The notes beneath the pieces are model-generated. The model was given only the letters and a program-made list of their open reading frames with translations, made no database searches and was not told where the DNA came from. From Propionibacterium australiense (GTDB taxonomy: Bacteria > Actinomycetota > Actinomycetes > Propionibacteriales > Propionibacteriaceae), in NCBI RefSeq assembly GCF_003666605.1, contig NZ_RCIV01000006.1:1-64000 (forward strand): 64,000 nucleotides of DNA, in the 5' to 3' direction. Of this stretch, positions 17,158 through 26,771 are shown one piece after another (positions within the stretch are counted from its first letter, which is position 1; each line of letters starts with the position of its first letter). Position numbers and translations under genes: made by a program.

Positions 17158-18707
17158 TCGAGTTCCGAGCCGCCGGCTTCAGCTATGCGCGGCACGACGA
17201 GCAGCAGGCGGCCGGCACCGGGGTGCACGACATCACGCTGACGGTCCGCCCCGGCGAGGTGCTCGTCCTGTGCGGGCGGTCGGGCTGCGGCAAGACGACA
17301 CTCACCCGCCTGGCGAACGGGCTGGCCCCGTCGTTCTTCCGAGGGACGCCGAGCGGGCGGGTGCTCCTCGACGGCCAGGACGCCGCGCAGCTGGCGTCCT
17401 GGCAGATCGCCGAACGGGTCGGCTCGGTCTTCCAGAACCCGGATGCCCAGTTCTTCACCACCGACTCGACGAGCGAGATCGCCTTCTGCATGGAGAGCGC
17501 CGGTTGGCCGGCCGAGCGGCTGCGGGCACGCACCGACGAGGTCATCGACGAGCTGGGACTGCGCGAGCTGGCGGGGCGCAGCCTGTTCGGGCTCTCGGGC
17601 AGCCAGGTGCAGCGGATCGTCTTCGCCTCCGCGTGGGCGATGCGCCCCGGCAACCTGGTGCTCGACGAGCCGACGGGCAATCTCGACCCCGGGGCGGTTC
17701 GTGAGCTGCGCGACTGCGTCGCGGTGGCCAAGGCGGCGGGCTGCGCCGTCATGGTGGCCGAGCACCGGCTCTCCTGGCTCGCCGGGCTGGCCGACCGCTA
17801 CTGCGTCCTGTCCGATGGCCGGATCGGCCGGGTCCTGGACGCCGACGAGTTCACGGCCCTCAGCGATGCGGACGTCGCCGCCCTGGGCCTGCGGGCCCGT
17901 TCGGCGGACGGCATCCGGCCCGCTCCCCCACCCCCGGGCCGGGGCGACGGCCCGGATCCCCCGTGGCTGGAGGCCACCGGCCTGTCGGTGCGGCGCGGTG
18001 GGCAGCAGGTGCTGACCGGCGTGGACGTGCGGCTGCGTCCGGGCGAGGTGGTCGCCGTCACCGGCGCCAACGGCGCGGGCAAGACGACGCTCGGCCGGAC
18101 GCTGTGCGGACTGGTCGGGGCCGGTGCCGGGCGGGTCCTCGTCGACGGCGGCCGGGTCTCGCGGCGGGGCCTGTCGCGCCGAGCGGCGATGGTCTTCCAG
18201 CACGTCGAGCACCAGCTGTTCGCCGAGACCGTCGACGCCGAGGTGACCTTCGGGCTGGCCAGGCCGCAGGACGTCGACGTGGCCGGGCTGCTGGGCGAAC
18301 TCGACCTGGCCGGCCTGGGACCGCGTCACCCGGCGACGCTGTCCGGCGGTCAGAAGCAGCGGCTGGCGGTCGCCACGGCGGTGGCCGGCGACAAACGGCT
18401 CGTCGTCCTCGACGAGCCGACGAGCGGCCTGGACCGTGAGGCCATGCTGCGTGTCGCGGCCCTGCTGCGCCGGCTCGCCGCCGGCCGGGTGGTGCTCGTC
18501 ATCACCCACGACCTGGAGTTGATCGCCGCGGCCTGCGACCGGCTCGTCCACCTGGCCGAGGGGCGGATCGGCGCCGAGCTGGACGTGCGCACCGACTTCG
18601 CCCGGGTGCGGGAGCTGTTCGAGGACATGGCGGCATCCGCGCACCGGCACCGACCCCACAACCGACAGAGGAATGAAGGAGTTTCTCCCGAATCCGGCGA
18701 CGGGTGA
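17154..18707 (+). CDS. ECF transporter ATPase with two nucleotide-binding domains
   Basis: A 517-residue fusion of two ABC ATPase domains. Domain 1: Walker A GRSGCGKTT (about 42), signature LSGSQVQR (variant of LSGGQ, about 145), Walker B NLVLDEPTGN. Domain 2 (from about 275): Walker A GANGAGKTT, LSGGQKQR, LVVLDEPTSG. This is the AA' energising unit of a dedicated ECF importer. The linker (about 245-272) is Pro/Arg rich. The C-terminal 25 residues are a polar tail. It starts in a 4-nt overlap with the T gene. Confidence 0.88.
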   Translation: MIEFRAAGFSYARHDEQQAAGTGVHDITLTVRPGEVLVLCGRSGCGKTTLTRLANGLAPSFFRGTPSGRVLLDGQDAAQLASWQIAERVGSVFQNPDAQFFTTDSTSEIAFCMESAGWPAERLRARTDEVIDELGLRELAGRSLFGLSGSQVQRIVFASAWAMRPGNLVLDEPTGNLDPGAVRELRDCVAVAKAAGCAVMVAEHRLSWLAGLADRYCVLSDGRIGRVLDADEFTALSDADVAALGLRARSADGIRPAPPPPGRGDGPDPPWLEATGLSVRRGGQQVLTGVDVRLRPGEVVAVTGANGAGKTTLGRTLCGLVGAGAGRVLVDGGRVSRRGLSRRAAMVFQHVEHQLFAETVDAEVTFGLARPQDVDVAGLLGELDLAGLGPRHPATLSGGQKQRLAVATAVAGDKRLVVLDEPTSGLDREAMLRVAALLRRLAAGRVVLVITHDLELIAAACDRLVHLAEGRIGAELDVRTDFARVRELFEDMAASAHRHRPHNRQRNEGVSPESGDG

Positions 18708-18750
18708 TTCCTACGAGGGCGGGAGAAGCACCCCACCCTGGAAGAATCGG

Positions 18751-18789
18751 ACACTCGCTGTAGGAAAATCCCTACACTCGCTGTAGGAA
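18751..18789. repeat. Twofold 16-nt direct repeat with internal TGTAGG/CCTACA stem
   Basis: ACACTCGCTGTAGGAA occurs at 18751-18766 and 18774-18789 (23-bp period). The bases between form TGTAGG...CCTACA (18759-18776), a 6-bp stem. It sits between the convergent ends of the ECF ATPase and proC, so it may be a bidirectional terminator or a dispersed intergenic repeat. AT-rich against its surroundings. Confidence 0.65.
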
Positions 18790-18838
18790 TTTTCCGATCC
18801 TGCGCTTCCTGCGTGTCGGATTTTTCCGGCGTGAGGGT

Positions 18839-19678
18839 TCAGCCGAGTTCGCCGGCGCGCCGTACACAGGCGTCGACCGCGTCGACGACGGCCGCGCGCA
18901 CGGCCCGCTGGTCGAGCACGCGCAGCCCGGCCGCGGTGGTGCCGCCCGGCGAGGTGACCGCCTCGCGGGCCAGCGACGGGTGCTGACCGGTCTCGGCGAG
19001 CAGCTGCGCCGAGCCCCTGACGGTCTGGACGACCAGTTCGGTGGCGAGGCTCCTGGGCAGGCCCTGGGCGACGCCGGACTCGATGAGCGCCTCGACGCCG
19101 TAGAACACCCAGGCCGGCCCGGAGCCGCTGAGCGCGGCGAGGGCGTTCTGCTGGGACTCCGGCACCACGACGGCCCTGCCGACGGCGCTCATCAGGGCGA
19201 CCGCGAGATCGAGGTCGCCCTGCGTGGCGCAGGAGCCGGCGCTGATGCCGGCCATGCCGGCGCCGACCGCCGACGGCGTGTTGGGCATGACGCGCACCAC
19301 GCGCGCGCCGGGCTCCAGGTGGGACTCCAGGGCCGTGGTGGCCAGGCCGGCGCAGAGACTGATGACGAGCTTCTGGTCGCCGACCTGGGTGCGGACCTCG
19401 TCGAGGAGCCCGCCGGCCGCGTGCGGTTTGACGCCGATGACGACGACGTCGGCCCAGGCGGCGGCACCGGTGTTGGTCTCGAAGGGCCGCACCCCCAGCC
19501 GCTCGGCGAGCCGTTCGCGGGTGTCCGGGGTGCGGCTCGTCACGCCGATCAGCTCGCCCGGGTGCCCGGAGGCGACCAGCCCGGCTGCGACGGTGCCGCC
19601 CATGGTGCCGGCACCCAGGAAACCCAGGCGGGGCGGCCCGCCGGCCTCACCCGCCCGGGTCTCCTGTGCGGAGGTCAT
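18839..19678 (-). CDS. proC: Pyrroline-5-carboxylate reductase
   Basis: A 279-residue NAD(P)-dependent reductase making proline from pyrroline-5-carboxylate in the cytosol. N-terminal Rossmann motif GFLGAGTMGG (about 19-28), RVMPNTPSAVGAGM (about 128), ALSGSGPAWVF and the family signature near TSPGGTTAAGL (about 243-253). Length is normal for ProC. It begins 2 nt after asd ends on the same strand, so the two are likely co-transcribed. Confidence 0.93.
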   Translation of the reverse strand: MTSAQETRAGEAGGPPRLGFLGAGTMGGTVAAGLVASGHPGELIGVTSRTPDTRERLAERLGVRPFETNTGAAAWADVVVIGVKPHAAGGLLDEVRTQVGDQKLVISLCAGLATTALESHLEPGARVVRVMPNTPSAVGAGMAGISAGSCATQGDLDLAVALMSAVGRAVVVPESQQNALAALSGSGPAWVFYGVEALIESGVAQGLPRSLATELVVQTVRGSAQLLAETGQHPSLAREAVTSPGGTTAAGLRVLDQRAVRAAVVDAVDACVRRAGELG

Positions 19679-19680
19679 CG

Positions 19681-20730
<1,050 letters not shown>

Positions 20731-20786
20731 AAACCTGCCCGCCGGGCACGCGGGGCCGGGCCGCCCAGTGGATGCCCCGGCGCCGC

Positions 20787-21614
20787 TCAGAGCCAGCTCA
20801 CCGCGTCGTGCAGCAGGGCGTAGCCGACGAAGCTGGCGACGTCGAGCAGGGTGTGCGCGATGACGAGCGGCCACAGCCGGCCCGTCCTGCGCCAGTACAG
20901 GCAGCAGGCGGCGCCCATGACGGCGTTGCCGATGAAGCCGCCGAAGCCCTGGTACAGGTGATAGGAGCCGCGGATCAGGGCGCTGACGGCGATGGCGGCG
21001 CCCGGATGCCAGCCGCACTGGCGCCAGCGGGTGAGCAGATAGGCGACCATGACGGTCTCCTCCAGCAGCCCGTTCGCGAAGGCCGCCAGGACGTAGACCG
21101 GGACGGTCCAGGCGTGCTCGGCCAGATTGCCGGCCGCCACCGTCGTGTTGATGCCGATCCAGCGGGCGAGGACGTAGAAACCCAGGCCCGGGACGCCGAT
21201 GGCCGCGGCCAGCCCGACGCCGACGGCGGTGTCCCGGCCCAGGCGCCCGGTGTCCAGGCCGATGGCCCGCCACGGCTCGCGGCCGGGCCGCCAGAGATTG
21301 GTCAGCAGGTACAGGACGATGACCACGGGCGCGGCCAGGAAGAGGTAGTCGGCCAGCTTGTAGGCCAGGTCGAGCCAGGGGCGGTCGGGCGTCGTCGAGT
21401 TGTTGATGGGGGTCGTCTGCTGGTTGAGGGCCGGGCCCAGCGTCAGCTTGTTGAGGATCGACAGCACCGAGTAGACGGCCGACTGGCCGAGACAGACGGC
21501 GAGCACGCCGATGGTCTCCAGCCCGAGGTGGGGGCGGCGCCGCGCAGCCGTCGCGCCGGCGGCCACCGCCTCACCGCCGCCGGCCGGGCCCGTGGCCGTT
21601 TCCCGCCCGCTCAT
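20787..21614 (-). CDS. CPBP family intramembrane metalloprotease
   Basis: A 275-residue membrane protein with about seven hydrophobic segments. The three CPBP (Abi/CAAX-protease-like) motifs are visible: GLLEETVMVAYLLTRWR (EE..R, about 180-196), RGSYHLYQG (His, about 219) and IAHTLLDV (H..xD, about 255). Bacterial members are linked to bacteriocin self-immunity or membrane-protein processing, but most lack a known substrate. Its ATG overlaps the stop of the proline dehydrogenase gene by 4 nt, so it is translated from that mRNA. The link between the two functions is unclear. Confidence 0.85.
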   Translation of the reverse strand: MSGRETATGPAGGGEAVAAGATAARRRPHLGLETIGVLAVCLGQSAVYSVLSILNKLTLGPALNQQTTPINNSTTPDRPWLDLAYKLADYLFLAAPVVIVLYLLTNLWRPGREPWRAIGLDTGRLGRDTAVGVGLAAAIGVPGLGFYVLARWIGINTTVAAGNLAEHAWTVPVYVLAAFANGLLEETVMVAYLLTRWRQCGWHPGAAIAVSALIRGSYHLYQGFGGFIGNAVMGAACCLYWRRTGRLWPLVIAHTLLDVASFVGYALLHDAVSWL

Positions 21615-22528
21615 CGCCGTCCCAGCAGACTGCGCGCGTACAGCGCCCCGTTGGCCGGGTGGTCGGCGACGCGCTGCAGGAAGTAGGCGTACCAGCCGGG
21701 GCCGAAGGGCACGCAGGTGCGCATCGTGCGGCCGATGTCGGCCAGGCGGCGCTGCTCGTAGGGACGGACCCCGTAGAGCATCTGGAACTCGTGGTCGCCG
21801 GGTTCGCGACGATGCTGCCCGGCCAGGTCGAGGGCGATCTCGACGAGCCGCGGGTCGTGCGTGGCGATGACCGGGTAGGCGTCCGAGGCCATGAGCACGC
21901 GCAGGCAGCGCACGTAGGACAGGTCGACGGCGTGCCTGCTCGGGAACGTGCCGCGGCCTGCGCCCCGGTCGCCCTTGCACAGCCTGATCCGGGCGCCGTC
22001 GGCGGCCAGCACGCGACAGTCCGACTCGGTGCGGCGCAGCCCGGCCAGCAGGACGACACCGGTGCGCGGGAAGTCCCGCCGCAGCCGAGCGGTCACCGCC
22101 AGGGCGGGCTCGACCGCGTCCTGCCCGTTCACGTGAACGGTGACGTCCGCGCCGGCGGTGCTCGCGGTGGCGCAGATGCGCTCCAGCCGGGCGTGCAGCA
22201 GGTCCTGCCCGCCGCCCGGGGCGAGGAGCGCGGACGGTTTGACGTTGATGTCGGCTCCGGCGCTCAGGCCGGCCTCGGCGAGCGCATCGAGGCAGCCCAG
22301 GTAGGAGCGTTCGTTGACGCCGGCGGCGGCGTCGTCGGCGGCCTCGGGGAGCAGGGCGTCGACGCTGACCGCCAGCCCCTTGTAGCGCTGGTCGGCGAGT
22401 ACCTCGGTGAGCTCGTCGAGCGTCTCGCCTGCGACATAGCGCCCGATCAGCTCGCGGGTCGCGGGAGCCTCGACGAGCAGACGGTGGAAACCGTCGAGCC
22501 GGGACAGGTGCATGAGCATCCGTCTCAT
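21611..22528 (-). CDS. Proline dehydrogenase
   Basis: About 305 residues, an FAD-dependent single-domain proline dehydrogenase oxidising proline to pyrroline-5-carboxylate. The active-site region EFQMLYGVRPYEQRR (about 250) and the Arg-containing VPFGPGWYAYFLQR at the C-terminus are typical. ATG 22528 is preferred (GGAG about 8 nt upstream); a GTG at 22561 is possible. The partner pyrroline-5-carboxylate dehydrogenase is not in the window. It lies near proC, which runs the reverse reaction, in a different transcription unit. Confidence 0.88.
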   Translation of the reverse strand: MRRMLMHLSRLDGFHRLLVEAPATRELIGRYVAGETLDELTEVLADQRYKGLAVSVDALLPEAADDAAAGVNERSYLGCLDALAEAGLSAGADINVKPSALLAPGGGQDLLHARLERICATASTAGADVTVHVNGQDAVEPALAVTARLRRDFPRTGVVLLAGLRRTESDCRVLAADGARIRLCKGDRGAGRGTFPSRHAVDLSYVRCLRVLMASDAYPVIATHDPRLVEIALDLAGQHRREPGDHEFQMLYGVRPYEQRRLADIGRTMRTCVPFGPGWYAYFLQRVADHPANGALYARSLLGRR

Positions 22529-22669
22529 CGCTGCTCCGCTCGTGTCGGGGTGCCGCGGCACCGCTGGGCTCGGGCGACCACGCGGCGCCTGGGCCCTGCC
22601 GTGCGGTCTCGCTCAAGGTTAGTGGACCCTTGAACGGAACCGGCCGGCAGTGGTTGGGACAATGCAGGC

Positions 22670-23314
22670 ATGCACATGCGTCTGGACCATCTGACGTTCG
22701 CAACGGGCCCCGGGGGCCTGGCCTCGACGGCACGCGAGCTCGGTGACTGGCTCGGTACCGAGGCGAAGGACGGCGGCTTCCATCCCCGGTTCGGCACACG
22801 CAACAACGTCATCCCGCTCACCGGCGGACGCTACCTCGAGATCGCCGAGGTGCTCGACCACCCGGCCGCCGCCAAGGCCGTCTACGGTCAGGCGGTGCGG
22901 AGGCGATCGGAGCAGGGCGGCGGCTGGATGAGCTGGGTGCTCGCGGTCGACGACCTCGCACCGTGGGAGCGGCGCCTCAAGCGCAAGGCGGTGCCCGGTT
23001 CCCGGCGCTTCCCGGACGGACGGCTGCTCACCTGGCACCAGATCGGCGCCAGGGGCATGCTGACCGACCCCCAGCTGCCGTACTTCCTGCACTGGGAGAG
23101 CGCGGACGAACTGCTGCCCAGCGCACTCGACAGCGACGTGTCGCTGCTGGCGATCGAGATGATCGGGTCCCGCTCGCGCGTCGAGGAATGGCTCGGCGAA
23201 CCCCTCCCGGACGTCTTCGACGGGGTGACCATCGAGTTCAGCTCCCCGTTCGGCCACCCCGGGATCGCAGCGGCGGTGTTCTCCTCCCCCGGCAGGGGCA
23301 CCCTCAGGATCTGA
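22670..23314 (+). CDS. VOC (glyoxalase-like) family protein
   Basis: A 214-residue protein of the vicinal-oxygen-chelate fold, Glyoxalase_3-like. The opening MRLDHLTFATGPGGL carries the metal-site His of this fold; FGTRNNVIPL and RYLEIAEVLD (Glu) complete the first module; YFLHWE (about 141) begins the second half. The substrate is unknown; relatives are mostly uncharacterised. It is divergent from the proline dehydrogenase gene and precedes radA by 63 bp, so may share a transcript with it, though radA appears to have its own promoter. Confidence 0.75.
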   Translation: MHMRLDHLTFATGPGGLASTARELGDWLGTEAKDGGFHPRFGTRNNVIPLTGGRYLEIAEVLDHPAAAKAVYGQAVRRRSEQGGGWMSWVLAVDDLAPWERRLKRKAVPGSRRFPDGRLLTWHQIGARGMLTDPQLPYFLHWESADELLPSALDSDVSLLAIEMIGSRSRVEEWLGEPLPDVFDGVTIEFSSPFGHPGIAAAVFSSPGRGTLRI

Positions 23315-23364
23315 GGCGCCGGCGGCGGGGCCCGGGCCGGACCAGAAATGTCGGCGTCGGCGCC

Positions 23365-23370
23365 TAACGT
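23365..23370 (+). promoter_or_regulatory. -10 box of radA (leaderless type)
   Basis: TAACGT, ending 7 nt before ATG 23378, with no ribosome site between. Confidence 0.45.
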
Positions 23371-23377
23371 GTGGCCC

Positions 23378-24784
23378 ATGGCCAGGAAACAGCATGACAG
23401 CTACCGGTGCAGCGAGTGCGGGTGGACGAGTCCGGTGTGGGTCGGGCGCTGCGGGCAGTGCCAGACCTGGGGCAGCGTCGTCGAACGCGACGCACCCCCG
23501 ATGGCCTCCGTCCCCTCGCACGAACCCGTCTCGCAGGCCGTGCCGATCGCTCAGGTCTGTGCCCAGGCGGCCGACCGCAGGCTGACAGGCATCGGCGAGC
23601 TCGACCGTGTCCTCGGCGGCGGCCTGGTGCCCGGGGTCGTCGTCCTGCTGGCCGGCGAGCCGGGGGTCGGCAAGTCGACGCTGCTGCTCGAGGTCGCAGC
23701 GCAGTGGGCGCGCAGCGGCAATCGCACGCTGTACATCACCGGCGAGGAGTCGGCCTCGCAGGTGCGGCTGCGGGCCGAACGCACCGGCGCGCTGGCCGAC
23801 GAACTGTACCTGGCGGCGGAGAACGACCTCGGCACCGTGCTCGGCCACATCGAGCAGACCGAGCCCACCCTCATGGTGCTCGACTCGATCCAGACGGTCG
23901 GCGCGGCCCAGACGGACGGCATCATGGGCGGCTCCGCGCAGGTGCGCGAGGTGACCGCGGCCCTCGTGCGCGTCGCGAAGGCCCGTGGCATGGCGGTCGT
24001 CATCGTCGGTCACGTCACCAAGGACGGCGCGATCGCCGGCCCCCGCACCCTCGAGCACCTGGTCGACGTCGTCCTCAACTTCGAGGGCGACCGTCACTCC
24101 GGTTTCCGGATGGTGCGTGCCGTCAAGAACCGCTACGGGCCCTCCGACGAGGTGGGCTGCTTCGAGATGGCCGAGCGCGGCATCGTCGAGGTGCCCGACC
24201 CGTCGGGCCTGTTCACCACCCGCCACGAGGAGCCGGTTCCGGGCACCTGCGTCACCGTGACGATGGAGGGACGCCGCCCGCTGCTCGCCGAGGTGCAGGG
24301 CCTGGCCGCGAAGGTGCGCAAGGAGGCCCCGGTGCGCCGGATCACCAACGGCATCGAGTTCTCGCGCGTCTCGATGGTGCTCGCCGTACTGCAGTCGAAG
24401 GCGCGTCTGCGCCTGTTCGACCGGGACGTCTACGTGAGCACCGTCGGCGGGGCACGCATCACCGATCCGAGTGCCGACCTTGCGGTGGCGATCGCCGTCG
24501 CATCGGCACTGGTCGACCGCAACTTCCCGCACAAGGTGCTCGCCCTCGGCGAGGTCGGTCTGGCCGGTGACCTGCGCCGCGTGCCGGGGCTGGAACGCCG
24601 CCTCGCCGAGGCCGCCCGGCTCGGTTTCGAGCTGGCCGTCGTCCCGGCCGGCAGCCGTGACCGCACTGCCCCGCTCCCCGGCCGCCTCGAGGTCGTCGAG
24701 GTCTCCAGCGTCGCCCAGGCGCTCGGCGTGCTCGATCTGCGCAGGACGGACCGCAGGGGTCCGGCCGAGGGGAACGGCGGCTGA
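23378..24784 (+). CDS. radA: DNA repair protein RadA
   Basis: A 468-residue branch-migration ATPase acting in recombination repair. N-terminal zinc finger YRCSECGW...GRCGQCQTWG (about 9-33), Walker A GEPGVGKST (about 96), the RadA-specific KNRYGPSDEVGCFEM (about 252) and a C-terminal Lon-like domain (from about 285, GGARITDPSADLAVAIAVAS). All hallmark parts are present. The start is the ATG at 23378 because the zinc finger normally begins within ten residues and a -10 box lies just before it. Confidence 0.95.
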   Translation: MARKQHDSYRCSECGWTSPVWVGRCGQCQTWGSVVERDAPPMASVPSHEPVSQAVPIAQVCAQAADRRLTGIGELDRVLGGGLVPGVVVLLAGEPGVGKSTLLLEVAAQWARSGNRTLYITGEESASQVRLRAERTGALADELYLAAENDLGTVLGHIEQTEPTLMVLDSIQTVGAAQTDGIMGGSAQVREVTAALVRVAKARGMAVVIVGHVTKDGAIAGPRTLEHLVDVVLNFEGDRHSGFRMVRAVKNRYGPSDEVGCFEMAERGIVEVPDPSGLFTTRHEEPVPGTCVTVTMEGRRPLLAEVQGLAAKVRKEAPVRRITNGIEFSRVSMVLAVLQSKARLRLFDRDVYVSTVGGARITDPSADLAVAIAVASALVDRNFPHKVLALGEVGLAGDLRRVPGLERRLAEAARLGFELAVVPAGSRDRTAPLPGRLEVVEVSSVAQALGVLDLRRTDRRGPAEGNGG

Positions 24785-24823
24785 GCGACCAGGCGGGCTG
24801 GCCCGCCCCACCGGGCCGATGGT

Positions 24824-25414
24824 TCAGGCCAGTGCGAACTGGGAAGTGGCGTAGCCGCCGCCGTCGAGTTCGGCGGTGACCGCATAGTTGCCCGCCGTGA
24901 CGGCCTTGCCGCTGTCGGAGCAGCCCTCGCCCACGCGCCTGCCCGGCCAGGTGACGGTCAGCGACACCGGGTCGGCGTCCATGAGCGCGAGCTGCCCGGC
25001 CGGTGCGGCATCGGTGCAGGTTGCGGTGCTCCAGTACTCGTCCGAGCCGGAGTTCACCGTGACGGACAGCTTGTGCTCGTCCAGGTCCAGTGAGCACGGG
25101 GTCCCGGCCCTGGCGGCGAATTGCACGGTCATCTCCACTGCCTGGCCGGCCTCGGTGCCGTCCGGCGCGACGACGTCCAGGATCACGTCGTCAAGAACGC
25201 AGTGACCGTCGTCGTCGGGCGTCTGGTCCGTGCCCGGGGTCTGCGCCGTCGTCCCGGTGCCGGCGGCCTCGGCGCTGCCCCCGCCGCCACGGACGCGTCC
25301 CACGACGAGGCTGACCGCCGCGATGATCGCGATGACGATGAACATGATGACGGCACGGCGACGCCAGTACACGGCCTCACCCTCGGGCCCCTGCGGGTGC
25401 AGGAGTGTGTTCAT
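24824..25414 (-). CDS. Hypothetical membrane-anchored protein
   Basis: About 196 residues. A short cytoplasmic head (MNTLLHPQGPEGEAVYWRRR) precedes one membrane segment (about 22-41), then a Gly/Thr-rich linker and an extracellular domain of beta-strand character with four Cys (CVLD, PCSLDL, ATCTD, EGCSD), likely two disulfides. Similar one-pass proteins of unknown function are common beside mutY in actinobacteria; this one is divergent from mutY. ATG 25414 or 25423 may be used; the former gives the usual MNxLLHP start. Confidence 0.7.
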   Translation of the reverse strand: MNTLLHPQGPEGEAVYWRRRAVIMFIVIAIIAAVSLVVGRVRGGGGSAEAAGTGTTAQTPGTDQTPDDDGHCVLDDVILDVVAPDGTEAGQAVEMTVQFAARAGTPCSLDLDEHKLSVTVNSGSDEYWSTATCTDAAPAGQLALMDADPVSLTVTWPGRRVGEGCSDSGKAVTAGNYAVTAELDGGGYATSQFALA

Positions 25415-25587
25415 GCCCCTCATGCTAAGGGCGCCCTCGGCCCGAGCCGCACACGACGCGCCTTGTCGCCTCGCGTGAAGCAGTGCCCCTCACCGGACGG
25501 GGCCACCGGGTGCGCCAGTGCTCCCCGGCCGGGCCGCCCGCCCCCCGGTCCGCCCCCGGGGCACGTGCCGCGGCGAGTGGGCCCGCA

Positions 25588-25593
25588 TAGGCT
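25588..25593 (+). promoter_or_regulatory. -10 box of mutY (leaderless type)
   Basis: TAGGCT, identical to the box before the ROK gene and the SixA-like gene, ending 7 nt before ATG 25601. Confidence 0.5.
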
Positions 25594-25600
25594 GGCCGAC

Positions 25601-26506
25601 ATGCCGACTGCCAAGACCCCCGCCGCGCCCGGCCCGGCCGAGCGCGCCAGGATCATCGAGGCCGTCACCAGGTGGTTCGCCACCGCGGCACGGCCGCTGC
25701 CCTGGCGCGAACCGTCGGTGAGCCCGTGGGCTGTCATGGTCAGCGAGTTCATGGCCCAGCAGACGCCGGTGGCCCGTGTCATCGGCCCGTGGCACGCCTG
25801 GCTGCGCCGCTGGCCGGAACCGGCGGCGCTCGCCGCCGATCCGGCGAGCGAGGCGGTCGCCGCGTGGGGACGCCTGGGTTACCCGCGCCGGGCCCTGCGC
25901 CTGCATGGCGCCGCGACGGCGATCGTGGCACGCCACGGCGGCCAGGTGCCCGCCGAACCCGATCAGTTGCGTGCGCTGCCCGGCGTCGGGGAGTACACGG
26001 CTGCCGCCATCGCCAGTTTCGCCTTCGGCGCCCGGGCCGTCGTCCTCGACACGAACGTGCGGCGCGTCCTGGCCCGCATCGACCTGGGCAGGCAGTACCC
26101 GGCGAATGCGACGACCGCCGCCGAGCGCCGGCTGGCGGCGCAGTGGCTGCCCGAGGACGCCGCGACCGCGGCCCGCTGGGCGGCCGCGTCGATGGAGCTC
26201 GGCGCGCTCGTCTGCACGGCGAGCGGCCCCGACTGCGCCCACTGCCCGGTTGCCGGCCACTGCCGCTGGCTGGCGGCGGGCCGCCCCGCCCACGAGGGCC
26301 CGGCCAGGCGCAGGCAGGCCTATGCCGGCACCGACCGTCAGGCCCGCGGCCGGCTGCTCGACCAGCTGCGCAGCAACCGGGCCGGTGTCCAGACCGAGGT
26401 GCTGCTCGGCTGCTGGGAGGCGGACCGGGCGCAGGCCCGCCGCGCCCTGGACGGCCTGCTCGCCGACGGCCTGGCCCACCGCCGGGGCGAGCTCATCGTG
26501 CTCTGA
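25601..26506 (+). CDS. mutY: A/G-specific adenine glycosylase
   Basis: A 301-residue DNA glycosylase that removes adenine opposite 8-oxoguanine. RPLPWRE near the start, helix-hairpin-helix LPGVGEYTAAAI (about 126-137), catalytic Asp in VVLDTNVRRVL (about 147) and the iron-sulfur cluster ligands C-x6-C-x2-C-x5-C (CTASGPDC, AHC, PVAGHC; about 206-222). It lacks the C-terminal NUDT-like 8-oxoG domain of longer MutY; the last 70 residues instead look like a small winged-helix tail, as in other actinobacterial versions. Confidence 0.92.
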   Translation: MPTAKTPAAPGPAERARIIEAVTRWFATAARPLPWREPSVSPWAVMVSEFMAQQTPVARVIGPWHAWLRRWPEPAALAADPASEAVAAWGRLGYPRRALRLHGAATAIVARHGGQVPAEPDQLRALPGVGEYTAAAIASFAFGARAVVLDTNVRRVLARIDLGRQYPANATTAAERRLAAQWLPEDAATAARWAAASMELGALVCTASGPDCAHCPVAGHCRWLAAGRPAHEGPARRRQAYAGTDRQARGRLLDQLRSNRAGVQTEVLLGCWEADRAQARRALDGLLADGLAHRRGELIVL

Positions 26507-26610
26507 CTCACCTGCCTGCCGGGGCAGGACCGGGCGGGCTCCGGGCCTGCGGGTCCGGGGCCGAGGACACGGACCGGCAGGGTCAGGCGGCGCCTATACT
26601 TGGCCCCGAA

Positions 26611-26697
26611 CACGGGAGTCCGGTGCACCGGGCTGAGAGGAAGGCGACGAGCCTTCGACCGTCGAACCTGATCCGGGTCATGCCGGCGCAGGGAGGC
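26611..26697 (+). promoter_or_regulatory. TPP riboswitch (THI element)
   Basis: Conserved core: CACGGGAGTCCGG (26611-26623), GGGCTGAGAGG (26630-26640), then CGAACCTGATCCGGGTCATG (26663-26682) and CCGGCGCAGGGA closing the helix. It stands about 75 nt before ykoE, so thiamine pyrophosphate should switch off this importer operon. Confidence 0.93.
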
Positions 26698-26771
26698 CTC
26701 TTGCGGAGCATCTTCGCACCGTGCCCCACCAGCCAGGACCGTTTCGGCGGTCCGTCACCGAGAGGGCACAC

